Shown: positions 33,253 through 43,476 of the stretch, piece by piece | How the letters are laid out: every line of letters begins with the position of its first letter | How positions within the stretch are numbered: the stretch's first letter is position 1 | Origin: Patella vulgata | Lineage: Eukaryota; Mollusca; Gastropoda; Patellidae | Direction: 5' to 3' | Assembly: GCF_932274485.2 (NCBI RefSeq) | Contig: NC_065879.2 | Coordinates: 46,796,936-46,860,935 of the forward strand | DNA length: 64,000 nucleotides | The notes under the pieces: generated by a model | Told to the model about the DNA's origin: nothing | The model's input: the letters and a program-made list of their open reading frames with translations, nothing else | Databases searched by the model: none | Made by a program: the position numbers and the translations under genes

Positions 33253-34783
33253 TACTCAGCCAAATTAAAAACTTGACACTGATGAATTTCAACAAAAATT
33301 ATTTTCTGGTAAGTCAAATAAATTTTAAAGTGTTTCTAACGATAGTAAGTAGTAAGAAGCCTTTAATTTCATAAAATTGTAATGTCACGTGGATCACGTG
33401 AGTTTTGAGCATATAAAGATGAAAAACCTGAAAAACACGTGCAAACACAAACTCGTCAGGTCAATCATGCAAGTTTGCTTAAACTGAACACGCACACGTA
33501 ACTTGAACTGGAAAAACAAATTAAAATTGTTATTTTCATCTTTGTTAGAAAATGCCGCGCCTTTCAAATGTAGAACGTCTACGTGCTGTAGGTAGGCTCT
33601 ATGCTGGTCAGTCTGTGGTCACTGTTGCAAGAGCCTTTAATTGTTCACGCCAGACAATAATTAATCTTAGAATGAGAGTGCTTCGAACTGGAACTATTGC
33701 CGACCGCCCAAGGGCGGGGCGCCACGTGTGACGTCACTCCAGTAGATCAAGCAATACGATTACGTCATCTTAGAAACAGATTTGTCACTGCAACCTCCAC
33801 AAGTAGAGAGATGTTTGGTGGAAGGGTAACTGCACAAACTGTTCGAAATCGCTTGCAGACTGCTGGTCTTCGAGCTCGGAGGCCCTATAATGGACCAATA
33901 TTGACACCTCTTCATCGCCGTAACCGACTTGTGTGGGCCACAAGACACATAAGATTTACTCAAAGACAGTGGAATTCGGTTGTCTTTAGTGACGAATCTC
34001 GATTCACTTTGAGATTTGCCGATGGCAGGGTCCGAGTGTACCGCAGACGAGGTGAACGTTACGCTCAAGTATGCGTCAGAGAAGTTGACCGATTTGGTGG
34101 CGGCAGCGTCATGGTTTGGGGTTCTTTTTGTGCACATGGACGTGCTCCTCTTGTTGTCCAAGGAAGCTTAAATGCTTTCCAGTACAGGGATCAGATTTTG
34201 CAACCTGTTCTTCTTTCGTTTATGCAGAGACATGGGCCTGGACTAACGTTTCAACAAGACAATGCTCGACCCCATACAGCAATTGCTACCCAGAATTTTT
34301 TAAGAAATGCCGGTGTCCAAGTCCTGGATTGGCCGTCGCTTAGCCCCGACCTTAATCCTATTGAACACATCTGGGACGAACTGGGTCGACGTGTTCGTCA
34401 GCAAGTGAATCCACCACTGACGTTGCAGGACCTTCAACATGCTCTTGCTGAGCAGTGGCGACGTCTTCCTCGGGTAGAGTTTACTAATGTTCTGAGATCC
34501 ATGAGAAGACGTTGCGTGGCAGTACGAGACTCTAGAGGAGGCCACAACCGTTACTAAACACTTTATTCCGATTGTTCTCCAAGTCTGTGAATTTCATTTT
34601 GAGTGGTACTGTGACATCACGAACGTTATCAATGTCAAGGACTTTCGGCGAGACGTATTCTTGCTTTCTGTTGATGTCAAGGTCGTCTGTGCACAACATA
34701 ACACTAAAATAGTTGCCTTAAACCAAATATTAAAAATCTAGTCCCAACAATCCCGAGTGTCAAGTTTTTAATTTGGCTGAGTA
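33253..34783 (+). mobile_element. Tc1-like element, DD34E, family 1
   Basis: 1531 bp, flanked by TA (33251-33252 and 34784-34785). Terminal inverted repeats of 28-30 bp start TACTCAGCCAAATTAAAAAC and are perfect as far as I can compare. Inside is a transposase gene at 33552-34557. It lies in the repeat block nested in the Gypsy-1 LTR and is younger than it. Perfect ends and a single frame break point to recent activity. Confidence 0.9.
33552..34557 (+). pseudogene. Tc1-like transposase (one frameshift)
   Basis: The start at 33552 gives MPRLSNVERLRAVGRL, a typical Tc1 helix-turn-helix opening, up to 'DRPRAGR'. From there the frame changes once at about 33715-33725. The rest (to 34557) holds the second helix-turn-helix 'GRVTAQTVRNRLQTAGL' and the catalytic core: 'VVFSDESRF' (first Asp), 'TFQQDNARPHTA' (second Asp) and 'SPDLNPIEHIWDELG' (Glu). 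Exactly 34 residues separate the last two, so DD34E. A GGSVMVWG box is present. It catalyses cut-and-paste transposition into TA. Full length would be about 335 residues, normal for Tc1. Confidence 0.9.
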
Positions 34784-34785
34784 TA

Positions 34786-36607
34786 TTTTAATGTCCAATT
34801 TTGGCTTATTCTGCCTCAAAAAGCACAGACAAAGTGAAGAGTAGTGTAATTTCACCTAATTTTGTCTAAAAATCAGGAATATTCACAGAAAATCTCCAGA
34901 TTCTCCCATTTCGAGGTAGAAATTAATGCTTTCATGACTACTCAAATGAGTCAAAATGTCTAAAAATGCCCTTATTTTCATTGCTAATATAACTTAGATG
35001 GGATCTATAAGTTTGTAAGGTTTAGAAATAGCTCCGGCTTTCCTACAGAAAACTGAAATTTAGTCACACTCAGTTAATAATGTACAGCAGATGGGTTTGT
35101 ACAAAATGTTCAAAACAGGGGTTGGGTCAATTTTGCCACTATTTTACCCAGAATAAGCATTTTTTTCTTCTCAGAAACATTAAATTCTTGCATTTCCTTC
35201 ATGTAGGAAGCAATATCCCAGTCTTTCTAGACATTTTTTACTCCATTCTGTTTAGAGAGGCTATAAATGCCCCACCCCACCTTTTTTTATTAATGTGTTT
35301 TGAGAGATTTAATTGCTCCTGTGTTGAGAGGCTATAAATGCCCCACCCCACCTTTTTTTATTAATGTGTTTTGAGAGATTTAATTGCTCCTGTGTTGACA
35401 ATTAAATGATAGAAATTGGAATTTGTGGTTGAATTGCGTCTAGGAATGTTATTTTGCACCAAGAAATGGATATTTTGTACATTTCAAGGATTTCTAACCT
35501 TTTTTTATTTAAAGCCAAACTTAGAACCATAAGACATGTCAGGCCAATGAGACCACACCCTGGTTCAAAACTGGTGTAGATCTGTAAATGTCAGTTTAAT
35601 GTTCAATATTTTTTTTTTAGCAAAATCTAGGATTTGTGGTGTTTGTTGCATTTACGTGGCTTATAGAACAATAAAATGTAAATTTTGCTCCTTTTCAGGC
35701 CTCCTTTTTGTTGTCAATTCTGTCATAACCACTTTTTTGACTTCATTTTTTCAGGAAATTTATGTAAAGATCCAGACATCTTGCTTCAGCACTAGGATTG
35801 CAATAAAAATGTGTATGATGCCTCTGAGGTTTGAGATGTTGGAAACATTGAAATATTCCCAAATTTGTGAAAAATGTGCATCCTGTGGCCCTTTTGTTAA
35901 AGAGGAATGATCATAGACTAAATATTGCATTTTTTTCATTCATCAAGGCCTATTTTAAACCATAATTCATATCTATTACACCTATTTTAGTTTCTATGCA
36001 CATATGTTAGCCAGGGATGGTAAAACATAGCTGTTAGACAGATTCCTTTGATAATGTTAGTTCTGCAAATAAAGATTAGATTGATTCAATCTGTGGCATG
36101 TTCAGGGGGTAGGGACACATGTTTCAGTATAAATCTGTAATATTACAATCAATGCAACTGATTTGCAATTTTTTTGTTTGCATATTGTCCACAGATTCTA
36201 AATATATATTTCTTGCCAGTCTGGATATTTAAAAAAGTGGAAAATTATTGGTATTTTGAAAGATGCTATATGTAAATTTTGTACATTTTTCATGACATGG
36301 CAGTAAAAAATTATTTTTTGGAAAAAAATTCCAAATTATGAGTGTTTTCTATGTAGTTTATTTGCAATTTGTCTAATTTTTTCACAGAACTCAAATACTG
36401 CCCCTAATACGAAAGATTTTTAAATTTTAGCACAAAAGGCCCATGGACCGGAGATGCACCACTGTACATAAAGCAGCATGTATACTTAAAGGGCCATCAT
36501 TTTTGCAGTTATTCTTTGATTTTGATTTCCTTTCACCAGCATGTTGCCAGAACACATGGGAAGCAAATAAAAAAGGCCTTTTGTTGATACCTGAAGTTTC
36601 ACCCCTA
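34786..36607. other. Unclassified sequence inside the nested block; 71-bp duplication
   Basis: No coding gene is recognised. A perfect 71-bp tandem duplication lies at 35255-35325 and 35326-35396. The rest is T-rich single-copy-looking sequence. It may be the interior of the same element that carries RepA at its ends. Confidence 0.45.
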
Positions 36608-36744
36608 TATAGGACACAGCTCACCAAATATTTCTACGCCGTCACCCACGAAACAAGGGCCAAAGTTATTTTAGTCTCTCTCTCCCTTTCCATTTTCCCC
36701 CCTTTTGCATGGCGATTCATGTGGACGTATTGTGCCGTCGCCCC

Positions 36745-36800
<56 letters not shown>

Positions 36801-38125
36801 CGTCCGTCCACAATTTGTTTGTGGACACTCTACAGGTCACAATTCTTATCCGATTTTAACGAAACTTGAAATATAGGTGTATCGACTGCTTTCGATATTG
36901 GCATGTATCGGATCGAAACTTCATGGATTATGGTCCCTGTTTGTACCAAAAATCACGTTTTTGGCTTGTGGACCCTATAGAGGTCACAATTTTTATCCGA
37001 TTTTGTTGAATCTTGAAATGTAAGTTTATAACCCAAAGATCTCGGTTCCTTTCGATATTCGCGCATATCGGACCGTAACTTCCTGAATTATGGCCCCTGA
37101 TTGTACAAAAAAAATCGCATTTTTAGTTTGTGGTCCCCTATAGAGGTCATAATTTTTATCCGATTTAAAAAAACCGTATTATTATATCACCGTTACACCA
37201 TAAGGACGACTGAGTTCAAATTTCGTGAAAATTGGCCTAAAATTGACAGACAAAATGGCCGCCGTTCGTTCTCAAATAGCGTAAAAATATGGTATATCGA
37301 GATTGTGGACCCTATAGAGGTCACAATTTTTATCCGATTTTGCTGAAACTTGAAATGTAAGTTTATAACCCAAAGATCCCGGTTCCTGTCGATATTCGCG
37401 CATATCGGACCGTAACTTCCTGAATTATTGTGTAACGGTGATATCATTATACGGTTTTTTAAATCGGATAAAAATATTGACCTCTATAGGGTCCACAAGC
37501 TAAAAACACGATTTTTCGTACAATCAGGGGCCATAATTCAGGAAGTTACGGTCCGGTATGCGCAAATATCGAAAGGAACCGAGATCTTTGGGTTATAAAC
37601 TTACATTTATAACCGAATCATAACCCAAAGATTTCGGTTCCTTTCGATATTTGCGCATATCGAATTGTAATTTCCTGAGTTATGGGCCTTGATTGTAGGA
37701 AAAATCACTTTCTTTTTAGCTTGTTCTCCATCCATCTCTCGAAAATGTGGGCGTATTCTGCCTGGCAACCGCTGGTTGTTGACTTTTTGGTGTAGAATTG
37801 AAAAAAAGGGTTTGAAAATACATTTTCTGCCAGGTTTTGGTGAATATTCATGATTTTGAGGCGGAAGGATACAAGAGTTGTGAGGTTGGTTACGTTGAAA
37901 TGTAGGGCCGGAAATTGCATGTTTATTTGTCTCTACTTCCAACTTGTGTATCTCAAGTTTTTCATGGTGAACCTCATACATGCTTTTGGGCAAGAGTTTG
38001 CCACATGTTGCTCCATCTGTGGCAGAAAGCGTTCTACCCAACGAAAATTTGGGAAAAAGTTAGAGCCGGTCTAAGAGACGAGAATTAACATTAAAGTCAA
38101 TGGGGAAATAATTAGTGATCTGTGG
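36608..38125 (+). repeat. RepA copy 3 with RepB interior
   Basis: Begins GGACACAGCTCACCAAATAT, with the RepA left part up to about 36720. It then has a (TCTG)~11 microsatellite with TCCG repeats (36748-36800) and RepB modules (36820-37770), including an inverted pair around 37300 and 37600. The RepA right part (37775-38125) ends GTGATCTGTGGC. RepA and RepB may be the outside and inside of one large element, since copies at 12801 and 32604 lack RepB. Confidence 0.6.
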
Positions 38126-38194
38126 CTAAATCAAGTTCCTGTATCCCTACGCCGGAGGTATAAAACCGGTCACCGATAGATATTCGGTCTTTCC

Positions 38195-38875
38195 CATCAA
38201 AAGACTAGTAAGTTCGTCATTCCAAGCGACTCTCTGAGCAGTCTGATTTCAATCCAAAATGACAACTCGGACTCAAGACCAGAAGTCATTTTGGAAATCG
38301 GGCAGCTGTACCAGAGGGTTTTAGAGAAGGGAAGCAAATTAGAACTCGTGTGGATTCCATCACATGTCAACATTAGAGGAAACGAGGAGGCAGATCGACT
38401 AGCCAATGAAGGTCTCAAGGACACAGCACCACTCCGCACCATAGACTACAGCACCACGGAAATCTACAGTATGGTCAAAAGACAGATCAATTCAATCTTG
38501 GAATTATATCTCGTTGAACTTGACACATACAGATTCCGGCTGGATGACAAGATCTATACAAAGACAACACTCAATCACCCTAGAAGAGATATATGTAGAC
38601 TTATATCGAAGCTAAGGGTGAAAGAGCGGCTGCGAGACTACAAACACCAAGTCATCATCTGTGAGTGCGGAGAAGAATGTACCACCAACCATGTCCTGGT
38701 AGACTGCGAGGTATACAAGGAGGAGAGAATGGAACTAGTGAGAACAATGGAGACTAACAACATACCATTCAACACTAAGAATCTACTCTTCCCGAGACCA
38801 GATTTGAAACTGCAAATCTTCGAACAAATCCACGCCCTAATGGACACAGTTGGACTAAGTAGAATAGTGAAGTAA
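38195..38875 (+). CDS. LINE ORF2 C-terminal part: RNase H and zinc motif
   Basis: Open from the truncation point to the stop at 38873-38875, about 226 codons. The RNase H part keeps the Asp of 'PSDSL' and the 'WIPSHVNIRGNEEADRLA' block with the conserved His and Asp. A basic linker 'LISKLRVKERLRDYKHQ' follows, then the CxC/HxxxxC zinc motif common at the end of LINE ORF2 proteins. Endonuclease and reverse transcriptase are missing. The frame is undamaged, suggesting a young insertion. Confidence 0.85.
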   Translation, partial: HQKTSKFVIPSDSLSSLISIQNDNSDSRPEVILEIGQLYQRVLEKGSKLELVWIPSHVNIRGNEEADRLANEGLKDTAPLRTIDYSTTEIYSMVKRQINSILELYLVELDTYRFRLDDKIYTKTTLNHPRRDICRLISKLRVKERLRDYKHQVIICECGEECTTNHVLVDCEVYKEERMELVRTMETNNIPFNTKNLLFPRPDLKLQIFEQIHALMDTVGLSRIVK

Positions 38876-39262
38876 GAGGAGGTCACGGCTAGACGGGCCC
38901 GGCATCTAAACACTAAACTACATAGGGGATTTATACCACACTGGCAGGATAGTGGAGTAAGGGGGAGTCACAACCAGACGGACTCGGCATCTAAACACTA
39001 TTCCGCCAAAAACAGACACCAAACCTACAGAGTGGGATAGTGGAGTAAGGGGAGGTCACGATAAGACGGGCCTGGCACCTAAACACAAACCTCTCAAAGA
39101 TGACATCTACCAAACTAGCAGGATAGTGGAGTAAGGGGGAGTTACGATCAGACGAACTCGGCGCCTAAACACTATTCTGCAAATAAAACTGATACCAAGC
39201 CCAAAGAGTGGGATAGTGGAGTAAGGGGAGGCCACGACAAGACGGGCCTGGCACCTAAACAC
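38862..39262 (+). repeat. Alternating A/B tandem repeat in the LINE 3' UTR
   Basis: Five units of about 83-88 bp start near 38866, 38950, 39038, 39122 and 39210. Units 1, 3 and 5 read GGAGGTCACG with GACGGGCCTGG. Units 2 and 4 read GGGGGAGTCAC or its variant with GACGGACTCGG and are followed by ACTATTCYGC. The order is A-B-A-B-A, a ~172-bp higher-order period. Confidence 0.8.
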
Positions 39263-39620
39263 TAACCCCAAACGATGACATCTACCAATCCAGAAGCAGA
39301 CGAAATCATCCACCAAACGATATGTTTTATATTAAATAAAGGGAAGAACTTCCCACTAAACCAAATCCATGGCCTAATGCCAAATGGAAAGATTGCAAAA
39401 TCATATTCTAAAAAACAGGAATCAGCTTCGGCTCTCCTATGTCTTGTCTGCGATATCACTTATGTGGAAGCAGACGTTAAGCACCAAGAACTACTACTAC
39501 TACATATTCGGTCTACAGTTTTCCCTAGATGTTTACAAGGTAATTACTTACTTAGTTTATGCGGACGCCTTAGAACTCCAAGTGGGACTTGGTACATATA
39601 AATATACACTCGACACTACA

Positions 39621-40209
39621 GTACCTTAAATATAGTAGCATTGTTCACAAGTCCACTCGTTCACTACATTTGGCGTGGCCGATAAAGCTACCCTTGAAAT
39701 AAAGTCATTCATGGTAAGTTATTTGATGTATAATTTACTGTGATATATTTGCTGATCAACGATTGATAGTAGAATGATAGTGTTCGATAGAGGAAATAAT
39801 CCCCTATTTTTATATTTATCGTAATCGAAATTATTATTAATTTAGTTATTTTGTATATAATAATCATACAGTTTGCTCACAATATAATACAGGGTATTAT
39901 AAATATATTATTATTTTGAATATATTGAGAGTGTACATTGCAAAGTTAGTAATATTGTATTACTACGCCGACCCATCGTCTGCGGTGTTTATACTTGGTA
40001 GCGTTCGGTTATCACCGACATTTCACGCTTGGTGATAATTTGAATGTTCACATCAAGTACAGTACATTGAAAACCATTGATATAATTTCTTATAATTGAT
40101 TCATATATTATAATCAGTTAGATCTATAAAATAATTTCACATAGCTGTGTTTTGACCACGCCTACTATCCACGCTTTTACACTTGGCGGGCAGAGAGCAC
40201 GTAATCACA
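39621..40209. other. Sequence between the two Gypsy elements, nothing recognised
   Basis: About 590 bp of AT-rich sequence between the right end of Gypsy-1 and the left target duplication of Gypsy-2. No gene. A splice-donor-like ATTCATGGTAAGTT lies near 39709-39722. Confidence 0.4.
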
Positions 40210-40213
40210 GTAA

Positions 40214-40492
40214 TGTAGAATTTTCCAGCCAACTTGGCTGCCGAGTTAAGTCCGCAATTGTATTTATCGATTAAGTCTCTTGTAATCTCTGTGAAGGTTT
40301 GAAGACCGATCCATTGACGGTGATGATTTATATACTGTCCGGCGTAGCAATACGGGACCTCGGGTCGAGGGTTTATATTCTATCCGGCATAAGAATACGG
40401 TAACTCAGGTTGAAGATTGTGCGTAGTCCCGGATATCCAGTCGGGTCTCAGAATTTATACCGGAAGCTGGTCAGGTCGGTAAAATCACAACA
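40214..40492 (-). repeat. Gypsy-2 downstream (3') LTR
   Basis: 279 bp, matching 51615-51893 with 10 substitutions and no gaps. It ends in CA on the - strand next to the GTAA duplication. On its inner side lies the purine tract GGAAAAACGGGGAAGAG (- strand, 40493-40509). Confidence 0.93.
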
Positions 40493-40734
40493 CTCTTCCC
40501 CGTTTTTCCTAAAGAGGAAAGGTGCTACCTGCACATCTGAAAAAAAACTGTTTCATTTTTTTTCCTTCTATATACACTAATTTTTTTTAAAAAATTTTTT
40601 TTATTTATTTTTTTTTTTTTAAATAATTAAGTCATTCACTCTCACAGTCACGCTGGCAACGGTATACAAGTACACCAGTAAGATTTACTCGCCATTCTCC
40701 CCAAAAAGAAAAACCCACCCCCTGGGTCATTATA

Positions 40735-42265
40735 TACTATTCAAAAAAAGTAGGGGATATTTGATTTTGGGACATAATACTAAAATATGCAAATGACTAC
40801 GAAAAAAGTCACTATAGAACCTAACAGAAGAAACATTTCCAGTTACATGTGACGCCCAAACGCACCAATAGCTACCGCATGGAATGCAGGTGATGCTTGG
40901 GATCGTCATGGGGGTCCAACCCAAGATTTGCACGACTCTGACTTTGAATGTTACAGTCATTGTGGCATTGAATTCCAGGGTGGAAACATCAGTTCAATTG
41001 TTTTAGTGACCAGAAAACAAATTTTGATATGCGTCGGCTTACCCAAAATGAAAGGTTACGTGCCCTTGGCATGCTACAGATCGGCACAACACAGGCGGTT
41101 GTGGCGCGGACGATGAATGTTTCTCAGTCTGTCATAAGCAGGCTATGGTCCAGATACCGTGATACACAATCTGTACAGGACAGACCACGCTCAGGTCGAC
41201 CAAGGGCGACAACTCAAGCCCAGGATCGATTTATCCGTACCTTGGCCTTGAGAAATCGTGTCATCACAGCAAATCAGATCAGCGCTCGTCTTCAAACAGA
41301 CACTGGTGTGAGAGTGAGTGGCCAGACGATTCGGAATCGACTGCATAGGGGTCACCTTCGCGCCCGACGTCCTCTGGTGATCCCTTGTTTGAGAGATCAT
41401 CACATTCAGGCAAGGACGTCTTTGGTGTAGGGATCGTCAACACTGGGATAATCGACGCTGGAGCAATGTGATGTTTTCAGATGAGTCAAGGTTCACTGTT
41501 GATTTTTTGGACAGACGTAGGAGGGTGTGGCGTCGTCGAAACGAGCGCTTCCAAGACGTTAACGTCATCAGACATGATCGATTTGGGGGTGGTTCTGTTA
41601 TGGTGTGGGGAGGCATCACTGTTGCTGGAAGAACGGCTTTACATGTTGTTGCAGGGCGTGTTACAGGCCAGTACTACCGGGACAACATCTTGGCAGTCCA
41701 TGTTGTGCCGTTCGCACGACGTCATGGCCGCCGTTTCATCTTCCAGGATGACAACGCAAGATGTCACAGGGCCAGGATCGTTACAGGTTACCTCCAACAA
41801 CAGAACATCACCACATTACCTTGGCCAGCACTGAGTCCCGACCTCTCCCCCATCGAGCATGTCTGGGACATGCTTGGACAGAGGTTACGTCAACGTCAAC
41901 AACGTCCTGCCAATGTCCAAGAACTTGCTGCTGCGTTGCAACAGGAATGGGACAATCTGGATCAAAATGACCTTAGACGTCTCATTAGGAGTATGCCACG
42001 TCGGATCAATGCTTGTTTGGCAAACAGAGGAGGATTTGCCCGTTACTGACTTGGTTGTGATGCTGTGGTAACTTTGCTGTTTGACCCCGGGTATCATTTT
42101 ACCCTTATAATGGTCAGCCTGTGCCTTACTTAGTCTAACGATCATTTGGAATAAATCGATGAATGTGAACTTCATTTCATTTTGTCATTTGTTTCTTCGT
42201 CAGTTTCATTAGGTGACTTTAATAACACTTAAAAATCAAATATCCCCTACTTTTTTTGAATAGTA
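40735..42265 (+). mobile_element. Tc1-like element, DD34E, family 2, inserted in Gypsy-2
   Basis: 1531 bp, flanked by TA (40733-40734 and 42266-42267). Inverted repeats begin TACTATTCAAAAAAAGTAGG and extend about 34 bp almost perfectly. It is the intact relative of the deleted copies at 12384, 16175 and 60797, which share GTAGGGGATATT ends. It interrupts the 3' end of the Gypsy-2 accessory frame and is therefore younger than Gypsy-2. Confidence 0.92.
41029..42049 (+). pseudogene. Tc1-like transposase, family 2 (one frameshift)
   Basis: Begins MRRLTQNERLRALGMLQIG, with the paired helix-turn-helix ('VVARTMNVSQSVISRLWSRY', 'VRVSGQTIRNRLHRGHL') and an AT-hook-like SGRPRA between them. The frame changes once near 41410-41420. 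The second part (41468-42049) has the catalytic 'MMFSDESRF', 'IFQDDNARCHRA' and 'SPDLSPIEHVWDML' with 34 residues between the second Asp and Glu. The C-terminus is 'RLIRSMPRRINACLANRGGF'. About 340 residues in total, normal length. A TA-targeting DDE transposase. Confidence 0.9.
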
Positions 42266-43066
42266 TATATTGTATTCCAACTCCAGGTCCCAGTTTTCAA
42301 CAGAAATCGATCTTGGGGATCTTAAGAAATTAACAAATTCCCCCTGGTCTCTTGAAGAGAGATAGTTCAGCATGACTATCATGCACCTCCAGTATGAGAG
42401 GCAAGTGGGAGAATTAAGGGGTCTTAATGAAAACTTAGCAGGCCGGGCCCAATTCTTTATGATGCTCATAGTTCTAAGGGCGGGATACTCTTTTTCCCGT
42501 ATCTGGCTCTGATCGGGCAGCAGCCGCCAGCGATTAAACCGTTGTACCATCTCATTGGGCGTCACTCCTAACATCGTACATAAAACCGTTATGCATTCAG
42601 CCTTTTTCCCTAAAATAACGTGACTGGTAGTGTATTCATCTGAAAAACATTCAGGCAGGTGGTTTCGGATACAGTGGAACTTAATTTTCCTGTCTTTGTA
42701 CCCGCAGCCAATTAAGGGGCAGGTCTGGTCTCGGCCTTGAGTGCGCCTGGCGACCCTAGGTGCATTTGTATTTACTGTGACAGTCCTGGGGGTTTCACCC
42801 GTTCGGGTATACTCTAAAAACAAGGGATTGTGGGTGATGGGATGTGGAGAAACTGGCCTCTCCGCTGTCAAAACAGGCGAGGACCCCACTTCATCCCTAA
42901 AAAAATCCTCAAAGGAGGGCAAAACTGCAGCTGTATGTCTGGGTGGCGAAGGAGCTGGTTCAAAGTCCCCAAATACCACGGGTGCTTGGTAATCCCGTCT
43001 ATTTATGTTATTAAATCCTCTCCGGGAGTTATAAGGAGCCCACGAGCGTCTTCCAGGTTCTTCCAT
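42266..43066 (-). CDS. Gypsy-2 accessory frame (ORF3)
   Basis: Starts MEEPGRRSWAPYNSRRGF and stays open until the Tc1 insertion. The N-terminal 110 residues are basic, then Pro-rich, with low complexity. At residues 116-136 lies C-x4-C-x9-H-x4-H (CPLIGC, then KIKFHCIRNH), preserved in Gypsy-1. Then a helical segment 'VLCTMLGVTPNEMVQRFNRW', and near the end 'EFVNFLRSPR' and 'VENWDLE', also shared. No membrane segments are seen. Probably nucleic-acid binding; the function is unknown. The native 3' end cannot be seen because of the insertion. Confidence 0.7.
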
Positions 43067-43119
43067 TCCTAAAAAATAAAAGCTAGCACTGTCCTTACCG
43101 TTATAGCGGTAAAGACAGT
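43067..43119 (-). promoter_or_regulatory. Conserved hairpin and splice-acceptor-like tract of Gypsy-2
   Basis: On the - strand ACTGTCTTTACCG pairs with CGGTAAGGACAGT (43088-43119), thirteen pairs with one G-U, around a 6-base loop. CTTTTATTTTTTAG follows, ending at 43069, then GA and the ATG of the accessory frame. Gypsy-1 has the same arrangement. Confidence 0.65.
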
Positions 43120-43181
43120 AACTGTATTAGTTAAATCCACCCCCGTTCCCATATCAACGTCACGACGGATAATTACATAGT

Positions 43182-43319
43182 ACAACTGGGACAATAATAA
43201 TCCCTATCACCCCAGTCTATACTCGGGTCTATATTAACACAGCGGTAATGAAACCACTCATCGCATCGGTCACAACATATCATTGAAAGACCGTCGTCGG
43301 GTTTTCTACAAATGCAATA
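43182..43319 (-). CDS. PHD finger encoded by Gypsy-2
   Basis: Begins IDIYCICRKPDDGLSMICCD and continues with CDEWFHYRC and ends CPSC: a full C4HC3 set. It follows the integrase C-terminal text ('ETVLNHDRIKVCHDRELPSW') closely, so it reads as the C-terminal domain of pol. Its match to CFP1-type H3K4me readers is stronger than that of Gypsy-1. In chromoviruses a chromodomain sits at this position. Confidence 0.82.
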
Positions 43320-43476
43320 AATATCAATACTTCCGGTATCAATCGGATTTATACAAGTTTCCGATTTCCTACGGAACCTTAAAATCCACGACGGCAATTC
43401 CCTATCATGACAAACTTTTATACGGTCGTGATTTAAAACCGTTTCACCTTTCCGTGTCTTAATTCAGAACAAATAT

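Larger units (their letters stand above)
38191..39503 (+). mobile_element. 5'-truncated LINE with RNase H, inserted in the Gypsy-1 LTR
   Basis: Flanked by an 11-bp target duplication ATATTCGGTCT (38180-38190 and 39504-39514). This sequence occurs once, with one change, in the left LTR at 26321-26331. The frame 38195-38875 encodes the end of an RNase H domain ('IPSDSLSSLISI', 'LVWIPSHVNIRGNEEADRLA') and a terminal CECGEEC-x3-H-x4-C zinc motif, as in I/Jockey-superfamily LINEs. It ends 'SRIVK'. The 3' UTR (38876-39260) is a two-type tandem repeat. The tail is a short (ACT)n rather than poly-A. Confidence 0.85.
26298..39620 (+). mobile_element. Gypsy-1: broken Ty3/Gypsy LTR element with nested insertions
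   Basis: Parts in order are: partial left LTR (26298-26436), leader, gag (26836-28119), protease to integrase region (about 28440-31070), PHD finger (about 31122-31265), accessory frame (about 31402-32200), a purine-rich tract (AGAAAAACGGGG) and the right LTR. The right LTR starts TGTTGTGAATTT at 32418. It is split by a large repeat block (about 32604-38125) and by a LINE (38191-39503), and ends at 39620 in ACTACA. Over the 139 LTR bases present at both ends I count 2 differences (about 1.4%), so the insertion is fairly young. Even so, pol is broken in roughly ten places. The family is shared with Gypsy-2. Confidence 0.85.

Noticed and set aside
36443-36859. 138-codon open frame on the + strand
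   Set aside because: It runs through RepA and a (TCTG)n microsatellite whose period keeps the frame open. No protein family is seen.
42236-43066. Envelope gene for Gypsy-2
   Set aside because: The frame sits where env would, but it lacks a signal peptide, membrane segment or glycoprotein cysteine pattern, and carries a small zinc motif instead.
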